Positions 10,911-20,561 of a DNA stretch of 37,685 nucleotides are shown here, one piece after another (within the stretch, counting starts at the first letter, position 1; each line of letters opens with the position of its first letter). This stretch comes from Rodentolepis nana. Lineage: Eukaryota; Platyhelminthes; Cestoda; Cyclophyllidea; Hymenolepididae. Location of the stretch: NCBI GenBank assembly GCA_900617975.1, contig UZAE01012428.1, positions 4,358-42,042 on the forward strand, given 5' to 3'. Both the position numbers and the translations under genes were made by a program. The notes beneath the pieces were generated by a model that was not told the origin of the DNA, ran no database searches, and saw nothing but the letters and a program-made list of their open reading frames with translations.

Positions 10911-11621
10911 CTCAAGTAGAAAATCAAGTAAACGTTGATGCAGGTGTCTATTCTGAACTCTTCTCTTTCTATGTAGCAGCAGGACACAATTGATCCTCTT
11001 TCGAAGGAGAAATAGAGGTCATTAGGATAGCACTATGCCAGTTATGTTGCCTGGATACGAAATTCACCAAAGCGGTGATACTTTCGGACTCACAGTCAGC
11101 AATAAACTCAATTGGAAACAGAGAGTTACCCAAACAGCTAAGATAAAGGAATGTAGAAAACTCTATGAGCTGCTGAGAGAGTGGAAAACAAAACAGTGGT
11201 CCTACAATGGATTCCTGGTCACTGTGGCATTAAAGGCAATGAGCTTGCTGACACACCTGCTAAGAAGGGGACAACGATTTTGCAATGCATGGACCGGCCG
11301 ATGTCTTTCCACACAATGAAGGCCTTAATCAGGAGAGAATTCCATACCTCAAGGTGCAACGAACTTAAAACTCGAACAAAGGAGAAACAGTGGATAGTGG
11401 CACTCTCCGACATAGCCGACTGGCCAAGAATCGAAGCCGTTGCTGAGTTTAGACTACGTACCGGACACGATTGCTTCTCAAAACACCTTCACAGATTGAG
11501 AGTATACAAACAATCCACATGCCCCCTATGTAACCTACAGGAGGAAATGGAGGAGGCCCACCTGATTCGGTATCCAGCACTAAAGGTAACAACGGAAAGC
11601 CAGAGATACTGGGACAGCTAA
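10742..11621 (+). pseudogene. LINE RNase H and C-terminal zinc finger, frameshifted
   Basis: 10742-10993 contains VFTDGSQVENQVNV, the TDGS strand of RNase H with its first catalytic Asp. After a frame break, 11181-11621 reads WIPGHCGIKGNELAD, the RNase H helix and last catalytic Asp, then a C-terminal tail. The tail ends in CPLCNLQEEMEEAHLIRYP, a C-x2-C-x9-H-type finger whose final Cys is replaced by Tyr. At least two frame changes separate the parts. RNase H after RT is typical of the I/R1/LOA/Nimb group of non-LTR elements. Confidence 0.75.
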
Positions 11622-11740
11622 TGAACTGCTATTAATTAGCTGCTATATATGTATCTCCCCCCACCCTTGGGTTGAAGCTGAAGTCAAAGTTTAAGGGGCT
11701 AATGATAAATACCATAAAGCCTGCCATTTGAAATAATAAA

Positions 11741-14620
11741 TGTTTCCCAAGGTATGAATAATTCTATCAACTAATAAGGCACAAACAAAATTCCAAATCA
11801 CCAAATGAATGTTGACGTACTAATTTAACCAAATAATGAATAAAGTGCATATTCCAAATCCGTGAATTTGTGCATTTTCACGTTTAGAATGGGTAGAAAT
11901 CACCTTTTAACTAGAAATCACTTTAAGGTTAATTATAACGAGAATCGCTGCAAGTTATATAACGAGAGCTGTTAGGATTTGTCAAATTACATTACGCGCA
12001 TTGTTATGGATATAATTAACAGAAAATAACGAGAGACCTCGTTTGCAAATAGAGAAGCAAGAAATTAAGTAGGTCAAAGTGTATTGATTGAACCGCGAAA
12101 ATAGACCGAGATGGATGAGGGAGAGAGAAGATAGAATGTGAGAGTGTCGGTGGCAAGCAGGTGTCTGCGTGAGTACGTGTGGGAAAAATGGTAGCCCGAG
12201 TCATGTTATAATTGACGTACCTTCATGGTAGATGTGACTGGGGGGAAACTTTGGAAAATGAGAAGTACGTCATCCTTCGACTCCTCCTTTTCACTCACAG
12301 ACACCATTCGATGTAACTGTCGACATTCTCGTCTTGTACATACACAACGTTATCCACTTTGATCCCAGTGTGTTGTGAAGGTCGTGGCAAACTAGATGAT
12401 TGAAAGTTTAATGAGATTTCGCTGTCTTTACTCAGAAATATGGAAGAATATTTCTCTCTCCCCCACCTCCTCTTTTCTTTCCATGTTATTGGCTTGTGGA
12501 AAGTCAGAGACCACTGATGTTTAAGGCTACACAGAGAGTGAAATGTGGAGTCGAACCTGATGGGAGGATTGACTTGAAGAGCCATGTAGGAACTCGGTCT
12601 TTTAATTAAATTGCCAACTTAAAGTTGCGTTGAGGATAAATTGTGAATGCACTATTGATCTGGTGGTCATGAATTTCGGTTTCGTGGTTTGGAAGTTTTT
12701 TGTGTAAATTGAAGCAGACAATAATGAAATAGTCGTTCCTCGTCTTTTCAGTTGAAAAACTGGCGTTCAAATACAGTAGTGCACAATGAACATGGTGCCC
12801 TCTTTAACGCCTAGTACTTCAAACACACTATGCTCCCCTAATTGTTATAATAATATTGGGCATTTATCTCCTATGGTGATCGAGTGGTGTGGAACAATCT
12901 ACTTACGGTGTGCACAAAATTTCCAAAATTTCAAAGGCTGCAGACTATGTTGGTCATTAATCGTCTGGCGCACTGAGAGAGTTTTCATGTCAAGGTGAAT
13001 CTAGCCCGAGTAAAAGAGGAATGATCTTGGGTAGGAATGCATCAAACCAGTATTTTTAAAAGCTAGACTTTCCTGCCATCTTTAGTGTGATTTGGATGGG
13101 AATGAGAATGCTCTCTCAGATGGAATCATTACCAATCAGCCCCCTAATTGAACTCAGTCGCTTCATATATAAAAGTGGCATTTGAAATTGAACTACAGAA
13201 CGAGTTATCGATGGAAGGGGTGTTATTAGACTACAATGAGATCAAAGTGCCTTTACATATACATAAATTCACGTCATCATCCAATCAGGCATTGTGATAA
13301 GTAAAAGGTCGAAAAAATGCACCAACGCTTGAATTAAGAGGTATTCAAAGAAGTACACCAATTCAAGTTCAAAATACACGGAAATTTTTCCTGCAAAAAG
13401 AGCAAAAGAAGACAATTAATTTATAATCTTATGACAGGTGACTGTTGAATCAATTAATGTCCACCTTATCGTGAAAATGCATTTCTGCGTCTCACAAAGT
13501 AACGAAATTTGGGCAGTTAAGCGGTCATCACCTCACTTTTGCAATGGCTGTCTATTTGAAGGACGACCTGCTCCCTCCTCTAAGAAAATCGAAAAAATGG
13601 CAACAATATGCATACCATTAGTTGTTGATCTAAACAGAAGTCACTGATGTGATGTCCATTTGCGACTACTGATTTTAACTTACAGCGCATCCAGCTGGCC
13701 AGGGCAAACCAATTCGGAAACGCTGAAAATAAGAGATCACCATCGGTGAACACTCCTCTTCTATGGCCTTTCCTTTGTTCATTTGTCTTGCCCTTAGGTA
13801 TCACCACATGATTATTGGTACCAGCCCCTCCACCTGTCAGCAGTTCTGGAAGTGAGGAGTTGTCCTGTAGGTCGTTAGAAACCTTCAACAACTTCCTCCA
13901 TCACTACCTCCTCGTTAGAACTTCGAAAGGGCCCTTTTGAAGTTGATGACAAATCGCTCAATCTGGCCTTTATACTCCTAGTGATATGGTGGGGAAAGGA
14001 AAAGACCAGAGATTCTTTTCCACCACTATCTTCTAACTCCGACTAGTAGAACTATGCTCCACAGTCTGACACCAGAGTTACCAGGTCACCCATTTCTCAA
14101 ACAGGAGGCGATAATAAGCGATATCCTACAACAGTGTGTTGGATCAAATATATCACGTTCTAATGATGAAGGATACCCATTTCGTTCTAACAACTCTCAA
14201 GGCCCTGTACCGATTCAGTCTTCCTATTAAACATTACACTTTTCTTCCACCCTAACAAGAATACTCTGGATAAAGTAAACATCCATTCCAGAGGTATGTT
14301 CACGATAATCGTTCATTCAATGGCTAATGTTTTAGAAATTACTGAATGGATTAAATTTATAAAAACGAGACTACCAAATAATATGAAGGAGTAAAGAGGA
14401 CACAAAGACCGTAGAAAATGAATTTATCAAAGTTGGCATTCGTAATCTACACATATTGTTTACTCCTACGACAAAAATATTGATGCACACTCAACTTCGA
14501 ATTACTCCAATTTCAATTTCAGTACAGTTAAGTTAGTGCTGTAAGTTGAGATCAATAAACAGTTCTAAAATAAATAAGTGATCCAAATAATCTATACAAA
14601 GCACATTAGACCAAAGTTGA
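11741..14620. repeat. Upstream duplicon of gene B (related to that of E)
   Basis: No convincing gene. 11870-12500 is related to 2990-3790 (upstream of A). 12620-13660 is related to about 34980-36020 (upstream of E), including the shared stretches CTACTTACGGTGTGCAC and GCAGACTATG. The distal part (13660-14620) has no counterpart I could recognise. A 103-codon minus frame at 13580-13891 has no recognisable domain. Confidence 0.6.
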
Positions 14621-14621
14621 T

Positions 14622-14822
14622 TTATATCGAATGGCAGGCGACTTGATGGTTATCATTAGCCCTTTAGTTGACTTCAGAATTCATAGAGGGGAAGGAACAT
14701 CAAGTTGAAAAAGTCGAGAGGGGGGGGGAACAGAAGGGTGTTTCTGTGAAGCCCGAAGTCAACTAAAGGGCCAATGATGACTATCGAAACGCCTGCCATT
14801 TGAAATAAATAAACATTTATTT
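14622..14822. mobile_element. Two 3'-end element fragments head to head
   Basis: 14622-14738 is the 3' part of the short element on the minus strand (ATGGCAGGCG, ATTAGCCCTTTAGTTGACTTC, then the G-run corresponding to the C-rich middle). 14741-14822 is the 3' module on the plus strand (TGTGAAGCCCGAAGTCAACT through TGCCATTTGAAATAAATAAA). Both tails point outward. Such a structure could come from insertion of one fragment into another or from a rearranged inverted pair. Neither has a ribozyme head. Confidence 0.8.
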
Positions 14823-15207
14823 AATTTATTCCTTCCTTTTAATATTTTGTTAATACCTTTTCTAGTGTCCTATGAGTTGCCGAATGTACTTTTATGAGAA
14901 ATTAAATTATTTTTGCTGATAGCTAACTGCTGAAAGCCGGAGGCATTTCTTAGGTTGAGGGTGAAGATTATGATTAAGATTAACAACAGAACCCTATTTA
15001 CCATAGTTATGTGCCATCTTCTTGGAAATGTTTAGTCCATTTGTGCAGAGTGATTGATTATTAAAAGCATTTTTTATCCAGAAAAAAATTGCATTTCGTG
15101 TTTTGGAAAAGGAGATAAGTGTACGAACTCAAAAAGACTATAGAATTCGTCACACCAATAAAATAAACACAGTGTATGCATACGGTGATTTGAACGTTGA
15201 TGAAAAT
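14823..15207. repeat. Distal duplicon block (B copy)
   Basis: 14850-15060 is similar in order to 23250-23420 (distal upstream of C) and 36660-36850 (distal upstream of E). All three carry CTATGAG.TGC or an equivalent, a GAAAGCCG.AGGCA-like patch and AACCCTATTTA. It supports a common origin of the B, C and E upstream units. No gene is seen. Confidence 0.6.
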
Positions 15208-15564
15208 TGCAATGTCATCATTTATTTATTTATTTCAAATGGCAGGCATTATGATAGGTATCATTAGCCCTTTAGTCGACTTCGGGCTTCACAGAGGGGA
15301 GAAGGAGGAACATCCAACTGGTAAAAAGTCGAGAGGGGGAAGAATAATGATTCACAGACGTAAAAGAGACAGACGGACACAAAGGTAGAAAAAAGGTGAG
15401 GTGAATACTGTGGAATTATTCGAATATGAAATTCAATGGGGTCATGGTAGTTTGAAGTCCGAAGTCAACTGCCAATTTATAGACTTTTTTGCCGTATGAG
15501 TATGCGTTGCCCAGGGTGCACCACGTGGAGATAAGTCTATCGCACACCCCTGCAATGTCATCAT
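15208..15564 (-). mobile_element. Full-length short element, copy b, with perfect TSD
   Basis: The element is 15222-15550 (329 bp, minus). It is flanked by a perfect 14-bp target-site duplication TGCAATGTCATCAT (15208-15221 and 15551-15564). From its 5' end it has the ribozyme head (15479-15550), a segment with TTGACTTC repeats, a pyrimidine-rich middle, and the 3' module ending in TTTGAAATAAATAAATAAA. The 5' end falls exactly on G1 of the ribozyme fold. This copy defines the complete unit and shows that it moves as a retroposon. Confidence 0.92.
15479..15550 (-). ncRNA. HDV-like self-cleaving ribozyme fold, copy b
   Basis: Numbered from G1 = 15550. P1 pairs 1-7 with 32-38, with G1.U38 as in the HDV ribozyme and 7:32 as U.G. 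P2 pairs 11-18 with 65-72, all eight Watson-Crick. P3 pairs 19-21 with 29-31. L3 is UCCACGU; P1.1 is C23C24 with G39G40. The junction is UGGGCAAC. P4 is 45-49 with 54-58, with one C-A mismatch. J4/2 is GGCAAAA with C60 at the place of HDV C75. The predicted cut lies between 15551 and 15550, the TSD boundary. Confidence 0.75.
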
Positions 15565-15625
15565 AATTTGATTGTTTAAATAACAGGTCATTCATTACTA
15601 GTTCAACCGAATTTTTATAGTATTT

Positions 15626-15941
15626 TATATCAAATGGCAGGCGTCTTGATGGTTATCTTTAGCCCTTTAGTTGACTTCAGGCTTCACAGAGGGGAAGGAA
15701 CATCAAATTGAAAAATTCGATAGGGGGGGGGGGGGAACACAAGAGTGATTCCAAGATGTAAGAGACAAACACAAAGGTAGAACAAAGGTGAGGTGAGTAC
15801 TGTGACATATTCGAATATGGCACAGGGTGAGGTGATGGGAGTCTGAAGTGAGAAGTCAATTGCCAGTCAATAGACTTTTTTGCCATATGAATATACGTTG
15901 CCCAGGGTGTACCACGTGGAGGTAAGTCTATCGCACACCCC
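15626..15941 (-). mobile_element. Short element, copy c
   Basis: The full set of parts is present: 3' module near 15626-15690 (plus-strand reading ATGGCAGGCG ... CTTTAGTTGACTTCAGGCTTC), a run of thirteen Gs (15723-15735), the middle, and the ribozyme head ending at 15941. I could not find a target-site duplication, so the 3' end or its flank may have been altered. It lies only 60 bp from copy b's TSD. Confidence 0.88.
15870..15941 (-). ncRNA. HDV-like self-cleaving ribozyme fold, copy c (all pairs intact)
   Basis: G1 = 15941. This copy keeps every predicted pair: P1 with a Watson-Crick U7-A32 where others have U.G or C-G; P2 8 of 8; P3 ACC/GGU; P1.1; P4 with a G.U pair; and catalytic C60 in GGCAAA. 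It is the best candidate for testing activity. The U7-A32 change is evidence of covariation in P1. Confidence 0.78.
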
Positions 15942-16644
15942 TGTATCTGGAATATCATATTGAAGGTTATGTGGAACCCTCTAAGATTCACAAAGAGAGT
16001 ATAAGTAGCGTGCTCAAATTTCGTGGTGTGGCTCATATTCAGTGCGTGTTCTCGGATTGATTTATTTTCGTGACCTCACCAGTAATACAATGCTAGGGTG
16101 TTGAACTTCAGCACTAGATCCGAGTTGCCATGGGTCTTGCCAGAGTATCCCTTGCTCAGACCCTGTGATAGGTCAGACTTGAAGTTAATACTAGTCATTT
16201 AAAATTCTGACAACGTCTATTAGCGAGTGCAACTTCGAGTATAGCATAAATAGTATTTCTTCTTTTACTATTTCTGTGGAATCATATGAACACTTGGCAT
16301 CATTTCAAGACAGTTCAAGTCGATATGATAAAGGATTGATAAATTAAGGAAGTGAGTAAGTATGGGCATTCATGTATAGTTTCCCTGCTCCCTTTTCATT
16401 TCCTAACAATCCACAAATATGCATAAACCCCTTTGGGCTATTTGAAAAAGGCATATCAATGCTGATATGTCTCACAATCGTTTCACAACTGCTAAATCTA
16501 ATTCAGACTGAAAATTTTTCGGATCCTCAGTGACTCAATAGAACCTTCAATCTTATCTTGTCAGTTTTGGCTGTCTGTACCTTGTGAGAGGAGTTAACAA
16601 GTTGATGAAAGATCATATAATCACATTTACAGTACGTTATATAA
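15942..16644. other. Spacer between elements c and d
   Basis: No gene seen. 16070-16200 (GTGACCTCACCAGTAATA ... CTAGATCCGAGTTGCC) recurs at about 37118-37250, again distal in an upstream duplicon. The rest is AT-rich and unremarkable. Confidence 0.5.
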
Positions 16645-16984
16645 ACATTATTGGGGTGTGCGATAGACTTACCTCCACGTGTTGCACCCTGGGCAAGGTA
16701 TACTCATGCGGCAAAAAGTCTATTAACCGGCAGTTGACTTCTGACTTCAAACTACCATGACCCCACTGAATGTCATATCCGACCACTTCTACAGTATTCA
16801 CCCTACCCTACTCCCTATCATTGTGTCTGTCTCTTTTACATCTGCAAATCACTCTTCGGTCCACCCTCTTGAACTTTGATGCGTCTCCCCTCTGTGAAGT
16901 TCGAAGTCAATTAAAGGACTAATGATAACTTTCAAAATGGTTGCCATTCGAAATAAAAATATATATATATATATATACATTATT
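16645..16984 (+). mobile_element. Short element, copy d
   Basis: The element is 16653-16976, flanked by the 8-bp direct repeat ACATTATT (16645-16652, 16977-16984). It has the head, middle and 3' module in full. The 3' tail has turned into an (AT)n run. The 5' boundary is again exactly at G1 of the ribozyme fold. Confidence 0.88.
16653..16723 (+). ncRNA. HDV-like ribozyme fold, copy d (P3 damaged)
   Basis: P1 (with U7.G32), P2, P1.1, the UGGGCAA junction and J4/2 GGCAAA are kept. P3 has a C20-U30 mismatch, and one A of J4/2 is missing. P4 has a U.G pair. It is probably weakened. Confidence 0.6.
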
Positions 16985-18101
16985 TTCTCTCGGTCTATAA
17001 AGTTGATTTTCACCATCGTTGACGAAGATGCATTTATACCACTGAAAATCGAAGATTAGACATATTCAACCACTTCATAAAAGAACCAGTGAAATAAAAG
17101 TTTCCATGAAGATTTACCTGAGTATTGAGTTAATATTGAGTTTAACACAATGACACTAGGAACCTAATTACTACTTATCTTGGTTTACTCTTTCGTTAAA
17201 GAAACAGTAAAAAAATCGGATCAGCATTTTCCTGTAGTGCCTTGTGACCATTTTCAGAGTCAAGCTCAACAGATCCAATCCAAGAGACAGAAAAAGTATT
17301 GGAAGATGCTAATCTCATGAGTTCTACAACTAAGTTCAGCTATGTCAACCCCATGCAAGTTCTTAACTTCAAACAATAAGAAGAAGCCATTTTCAAACAC
17401 GGATGTAAGACGTGGAGGTAGAGGAAGGTTTATTGCACAAAGGTAAGTTAGAAAGAGAGTAGAAGGGGATAGGATGGGATAGAAGAACTTGAAGAAGACG
17501 ACCGTTGTTAAAGTGATTCAAAGCCAAATGTCCGAAATATAATCATAAGAAAGAGATTTGAATGGTGTTGGGGATAAATTTAGCAATTCCAACAGGTAAA
17601 TGTAAAACTTGAAAGAAGAAAAGTGTCATCGTATCCCATCGGACAACAACAGCCCATGGGCCTTTTCTGTAAGAAGTTGTCCTTTGCGAAGTCTGTATGA
17701 ACTTTCAGCATCAAAGTTCATTTCACTTTCCCCCCTCTCATGTGAGTTTGAAGACTTCTCAAGTTTTCCATGGAGCAGATGAGAGGTTTGATATACGCCA
17801 CAGCTACCGTTTATTAATTTATTTATTTGGTAGAAACTGGAAATTTTCATTGGTTCGCACGGGAATTAGCAGCTTTAATATTAGGTAAGAAATGTAAATT
17901 TGAGAAGATAAAAATGGAACGATCCATTCTAATTCAGTTAGGAAATAAATTCAAAATATGTGCCTCTATATAGCCTTTAAGATTAAAATACAGCAAATTC
18001 ACGTTTTTCTTTGTGAATTAAAATACCAATTAAAAATTTGAGGTTCTAAAACTACAAATACACTAGTACCAACAAGAAATAATACTAAAAATTATATAAA
18101 G
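16985..18101. repeat. 3' flank of gene C, related to that of E
   Basis: 17400-17810 is diverged but collinear with 31430-31767 plus 32103-32200 downstream of E, and the end of it with 23740-23940 downstream of D. It has the empty target site (about 17713-17726, AAAGTTCATTTCAC) for the element inserted at 31769 near E. No gene seen. Confidence 0.6.
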
Positions 18102-18151
18102 TTTTATTTAATTTGATTTCATGATATTAAAGTAGGAAAGCCCTGATGGAC

Positions 18152-18157
18152 TTTATT
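18152..18157 (-). terminator. Candidate polyadenylation signal of gene C
   Basis: AATAAA on the minus strand about 45 nt past the stop of gene C. A second AATAAA lies at 18103-18108. Confidence 0.45.
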
Positions 18158-18201
18158 TCGTTGAAGGGGGACTTCGATTCCAAAAAGATGATACCCATGG
18201 T

Positions 18202-19404
18202 TCAGAATTCATCATGGTATGGATATTCAGGGTGCTCGGCGAGGCTGTATAGTAGGAACAAATATTCATTAAATGGGTTCTGCAGGAATGTTTTAAAGTT
18301 GCAATCGACCGACAACTTACGATGATATCCTGTAGAGTCGAGTGTTCAAACCAGCTTTGTTAAGTTTATCCATCTCCTCATTAGTCAGCTCGAAACCCAA
18401 AACCTGCGATGAAAGGTTAGAAATACCTCTAAGAAACAAAAGGAAAAAGCAACGGCAAAACTAGAGAATAGAACTAACATCAAGGTTTGTCCGGATTCGC
18501 TCTGGAGTAACACTCTTGGCGATAACAACCAAATTTCTTTGCAGACCATGACGAATCAGAACTTGGGCAGGAGTAACTTTGTGCTTATTCGCGATCTCAA
18601 CAACAACCCCCAGAAGAAAAAGAGACTTAATTTTATCACTAAAAGACACAAACAATAAAGATTTTTAAAATCATTACAAAACTTAGAAATTTAAATAGAT
18701 AGGCCCACTTTAAGAAACCAGGAGACCCGAAAGGTGAATAAGCTTCAACCTGAATACCTTTCGATTGACAGAATTCAATCAACTTGGTGTTAAGAAAGTG
18801 AAGATGCACTTCAACCTGATTAACAGCTGGCACTATCGTTCCATGTTTAATGATACGCTCAATTTGGCGTTTGTTGAAGTTTGCTACACCAACAGACTTT
18901 GCCAATCCAGCAGGAACCAACTTTTCCATTTCTCTCCAAGTGTCTTCAAGTTTGTGATTCTCGAGAACAACTGTCTTTGGATCGTCTTGATCAAAGATAA
19001 CACCATCTGCGAATCGGAAGGAGACGGGAAAGTGAATTATATAAAGATCCAGATATTTGAGACCGAGGTCTTTCAACGTTTCTTCAAAAGCTCCTTTAAC
19101 GTCTTTAGGATCATGTCGATCACACCAAAGTTTCGAAGTGACAAAGATGTCTTCACGTTTAATATTGTACTCTTTCATCGATTCTGCAATGCCTTGACCT
19201 ATTTCTTTCTCGTTTCCGTAAAACTTTGCGCAGTCAATATGACGGTATCCAGCACGAAAAGCCGTTTTTACAGCATTGACCACAACAGATTTCGGGGCCT
19301 GAGTATTAGTTAAACACACACATGAGGCTTACGTCAAAAGTTCCGAAGGCAAGCTGAGGAATTTCATGACCACTATTTAGTTTGAGAGTTGGACCTGGAG
19401 ACAT
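18202..19404 (-). CDS. Aldo-keto reductase, tandem copy C (5 exons, 315 aa)
   Basis: The exons (minus) are 19333-19404, 18709-19298, 18479-18638, 18321-18403 and 18202-18244; the introns are 34, 70, 75 and 76 nt. The third donor is GTTAGT; the others are ordinary GT sites. The N-terminus is [20 protein letters not shown] and the C-terminus [12 protein letters not shown]. The tetrad D46, Y51, K80, H113 is intact. It is the most unusual copy in the cofactor and substrate pocket: M49K beside Y51, IHFP in place of IHWP (W114F), VANFN in place of VSNFN (S163A, a residue that contacts the nicotinamide amide in AKR1B enzymes), and W192F. The junction residue at 221 is N where A, D and E have K. Its intron 2 is unrelated to that of A and B. 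It is probably still an NADPH reductase, with altered specificity. Confidence 0.92.
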
Positions 19405-19447
19405 CGTTATCGAAATATCAGCGAACGAAATGCCACCAGATATGTAT

Positions 19448-19469
19448 TTGGATTAAACAAAAAAGGTCA
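19448..19469 (-). promoter_or_regulatory. Conserved upstream element of gene C
   Basis: TTGGATTAAACAAAAAAGGTCA on the plus strand less its last two bases fits the family block, with a longer A-run than the others. The distance to the ATG is again 43 nt. Confidence 0.58.
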
Positions 19470-19893
19470 CTATTGCTTATATTAGATAGATACACAATAA
19501 AAAATATATTTAACATTAAGACACTATTATTTAAAACTATATTTTTATTTTCTCTTTACTGTTTTATTAGTTTTCTGCATTTTGCTTTCGTAGACAAATG
19601 CACATGTCAACAGTCTTTAAGGCTTGGCGCAATTTTGATGCGCGTCGCATGTTGAGTTTGTCAAAATCTTTCATTCACTAATTATGAAGGATTTTTAACA
19701 TCAATTATTCCTAATCCTACAAATATTTGTTGAAGAAGAATTTCAGCACCACCATAATAAAATTAAGGCTTGTTTCTTAATAAGTTTTACAAGTCGAAAT
19801 GTAGTTACTTTTATTTCAAGGCACCCATCATTAGTGCAATTAATGACTAATAACTATGTTCTCCGATTTACACATTATACATTTTTCCATCTA
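19470..19893. other. AT-rich spacer
   Basis: Between the gene C promoter region and the mariner fragment. Nothing further recognised. Confidence 0.5.
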
Positions 19894-20561
19894 TTGGGTA
19901 GGCAACTAAGTCATTGCCGTTTTTGTTGACAGTTTAACTCAATACTTTCTTTTGTTTTGTTAACGTGGCCAGAGCATCTAACCTATATTTTTTTCTTACT
20001 GTATGGGCTTCTAGGTTAATTAGTAAAAAAATTTTTTGTTTAGTTCTTTAGTTTTGTTTTTATCCCAATTTAAAAATGAAAGAACAGGACGTGCACTTCC
20101 GACACATTTTATTGTATTACTTCCGAAAAGGCAAGAACGTATCGCAAGCACAAAAGAAGTTATGTGCCGTATATGGAGATGAAGCCTTAAAAGAAAGGCA
20201 GTGTCGAAATTGGTTTGAAAGATTTCGTTCCAGTGATTTTTCACTGAAAAATTCACAACGATCTGGCCGCCCAGTCGAAGTGCATGAAACCCATATCAAG
20301 GCCATTATCGATTCAAATCGTCACAGCACAACACGAGATATTGCAGAGAAGCTCAATGTGTCACATACATGCATTGAAAGAAAATTGAAAACCTTTGGTT
20401 ACGTCAAGAAACTTGATTTATGGATCCCTCACCAGTTAAAGGAAATTCATTTGACGCAACGGATTAGCATCTGTGATTCGCCGCTACTGAAACGCAATGA
20501 GAATGATCCATTTCTGAAGAACCTAGTTACTGGCGACAAGATCACTGCTTCTTCACCGTGA
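19894..20561 (+). mobile_element. mariner (Tc1/mariner) transposon, 5' half
   Basis: It begins after a TA dinucleotide (19892-19893) with TTGGGTAGGCAACTAAGTC, a typical mariner terminal inverted repeat of about 28 bp. It continues with a 5' leader and the first 150 codons of a transposase. No matching inverted repeat is found downstream, so the 3' half is lost. The sequence after 20561 is unrelated. It cannot transpose by itself. Confidence 0.85.
20076..20561 (+). pseudogene. mariner transposase, N-terminal fragment
   Basis: 161 codons, against about 345 in a complete mariner transposase. Residues about 1-60 form the first helix-turn-helix (FRHILLYYFRKGKN ... GDEALKERQCRNWFERFRS), and RSGRP follows as the AT-hook-like linker. 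Residues about 80-120 form the second helix-turn-helix ending in GYVKKLDLWIPHQL, the mariner linker signature. The frame stays open up to KRNENDPFLKNLVTGD, where the first catalytic Asp of the DD34D triad should be followed by EKW; instead unrelated residues and a stop follow. The remaining catalytic residues are absent. Confidence 0.9.

Larger units (their letters stand above)
10146..11740 (+). mobile_element. LINE copy L2, internally deleted but with both ends
   Basis: This copy keeps the ribozyme-like head (10146-10217), an ORF start, the beginning of the apurinic-type endonuclease, and the C-terminal RNase H and zinc-finger part, followed by the family 3' module (about 11673-11740, ending CTGCCATTTGAAATAATAAA). 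The whole reverse transcriptase is missing: at about 10642 the endonuclease DFNAH motif jumps directly into the RNase H lead-in. It is therefore non-autonomous and dead as an RT source. The flanks TTTCACAA (left) and TTTCCCAA (right) are a possible, degenerate target-site duplication. Confidence 0.85.

Noticed and set aside
15222..15550. tRNA-derived SINE with pol III A and B boxes
   Set aside because: The head does not match GGTTCGANNCC or a convincing A box and is instead the LINE head with the HDV-like fold.
18765..19313. Long plus-strand frame across gene C (and similar ones across A, B and D)
   Set aside because: It is antisense to exon 2 of the AKR genes and arises from their codon pattern.
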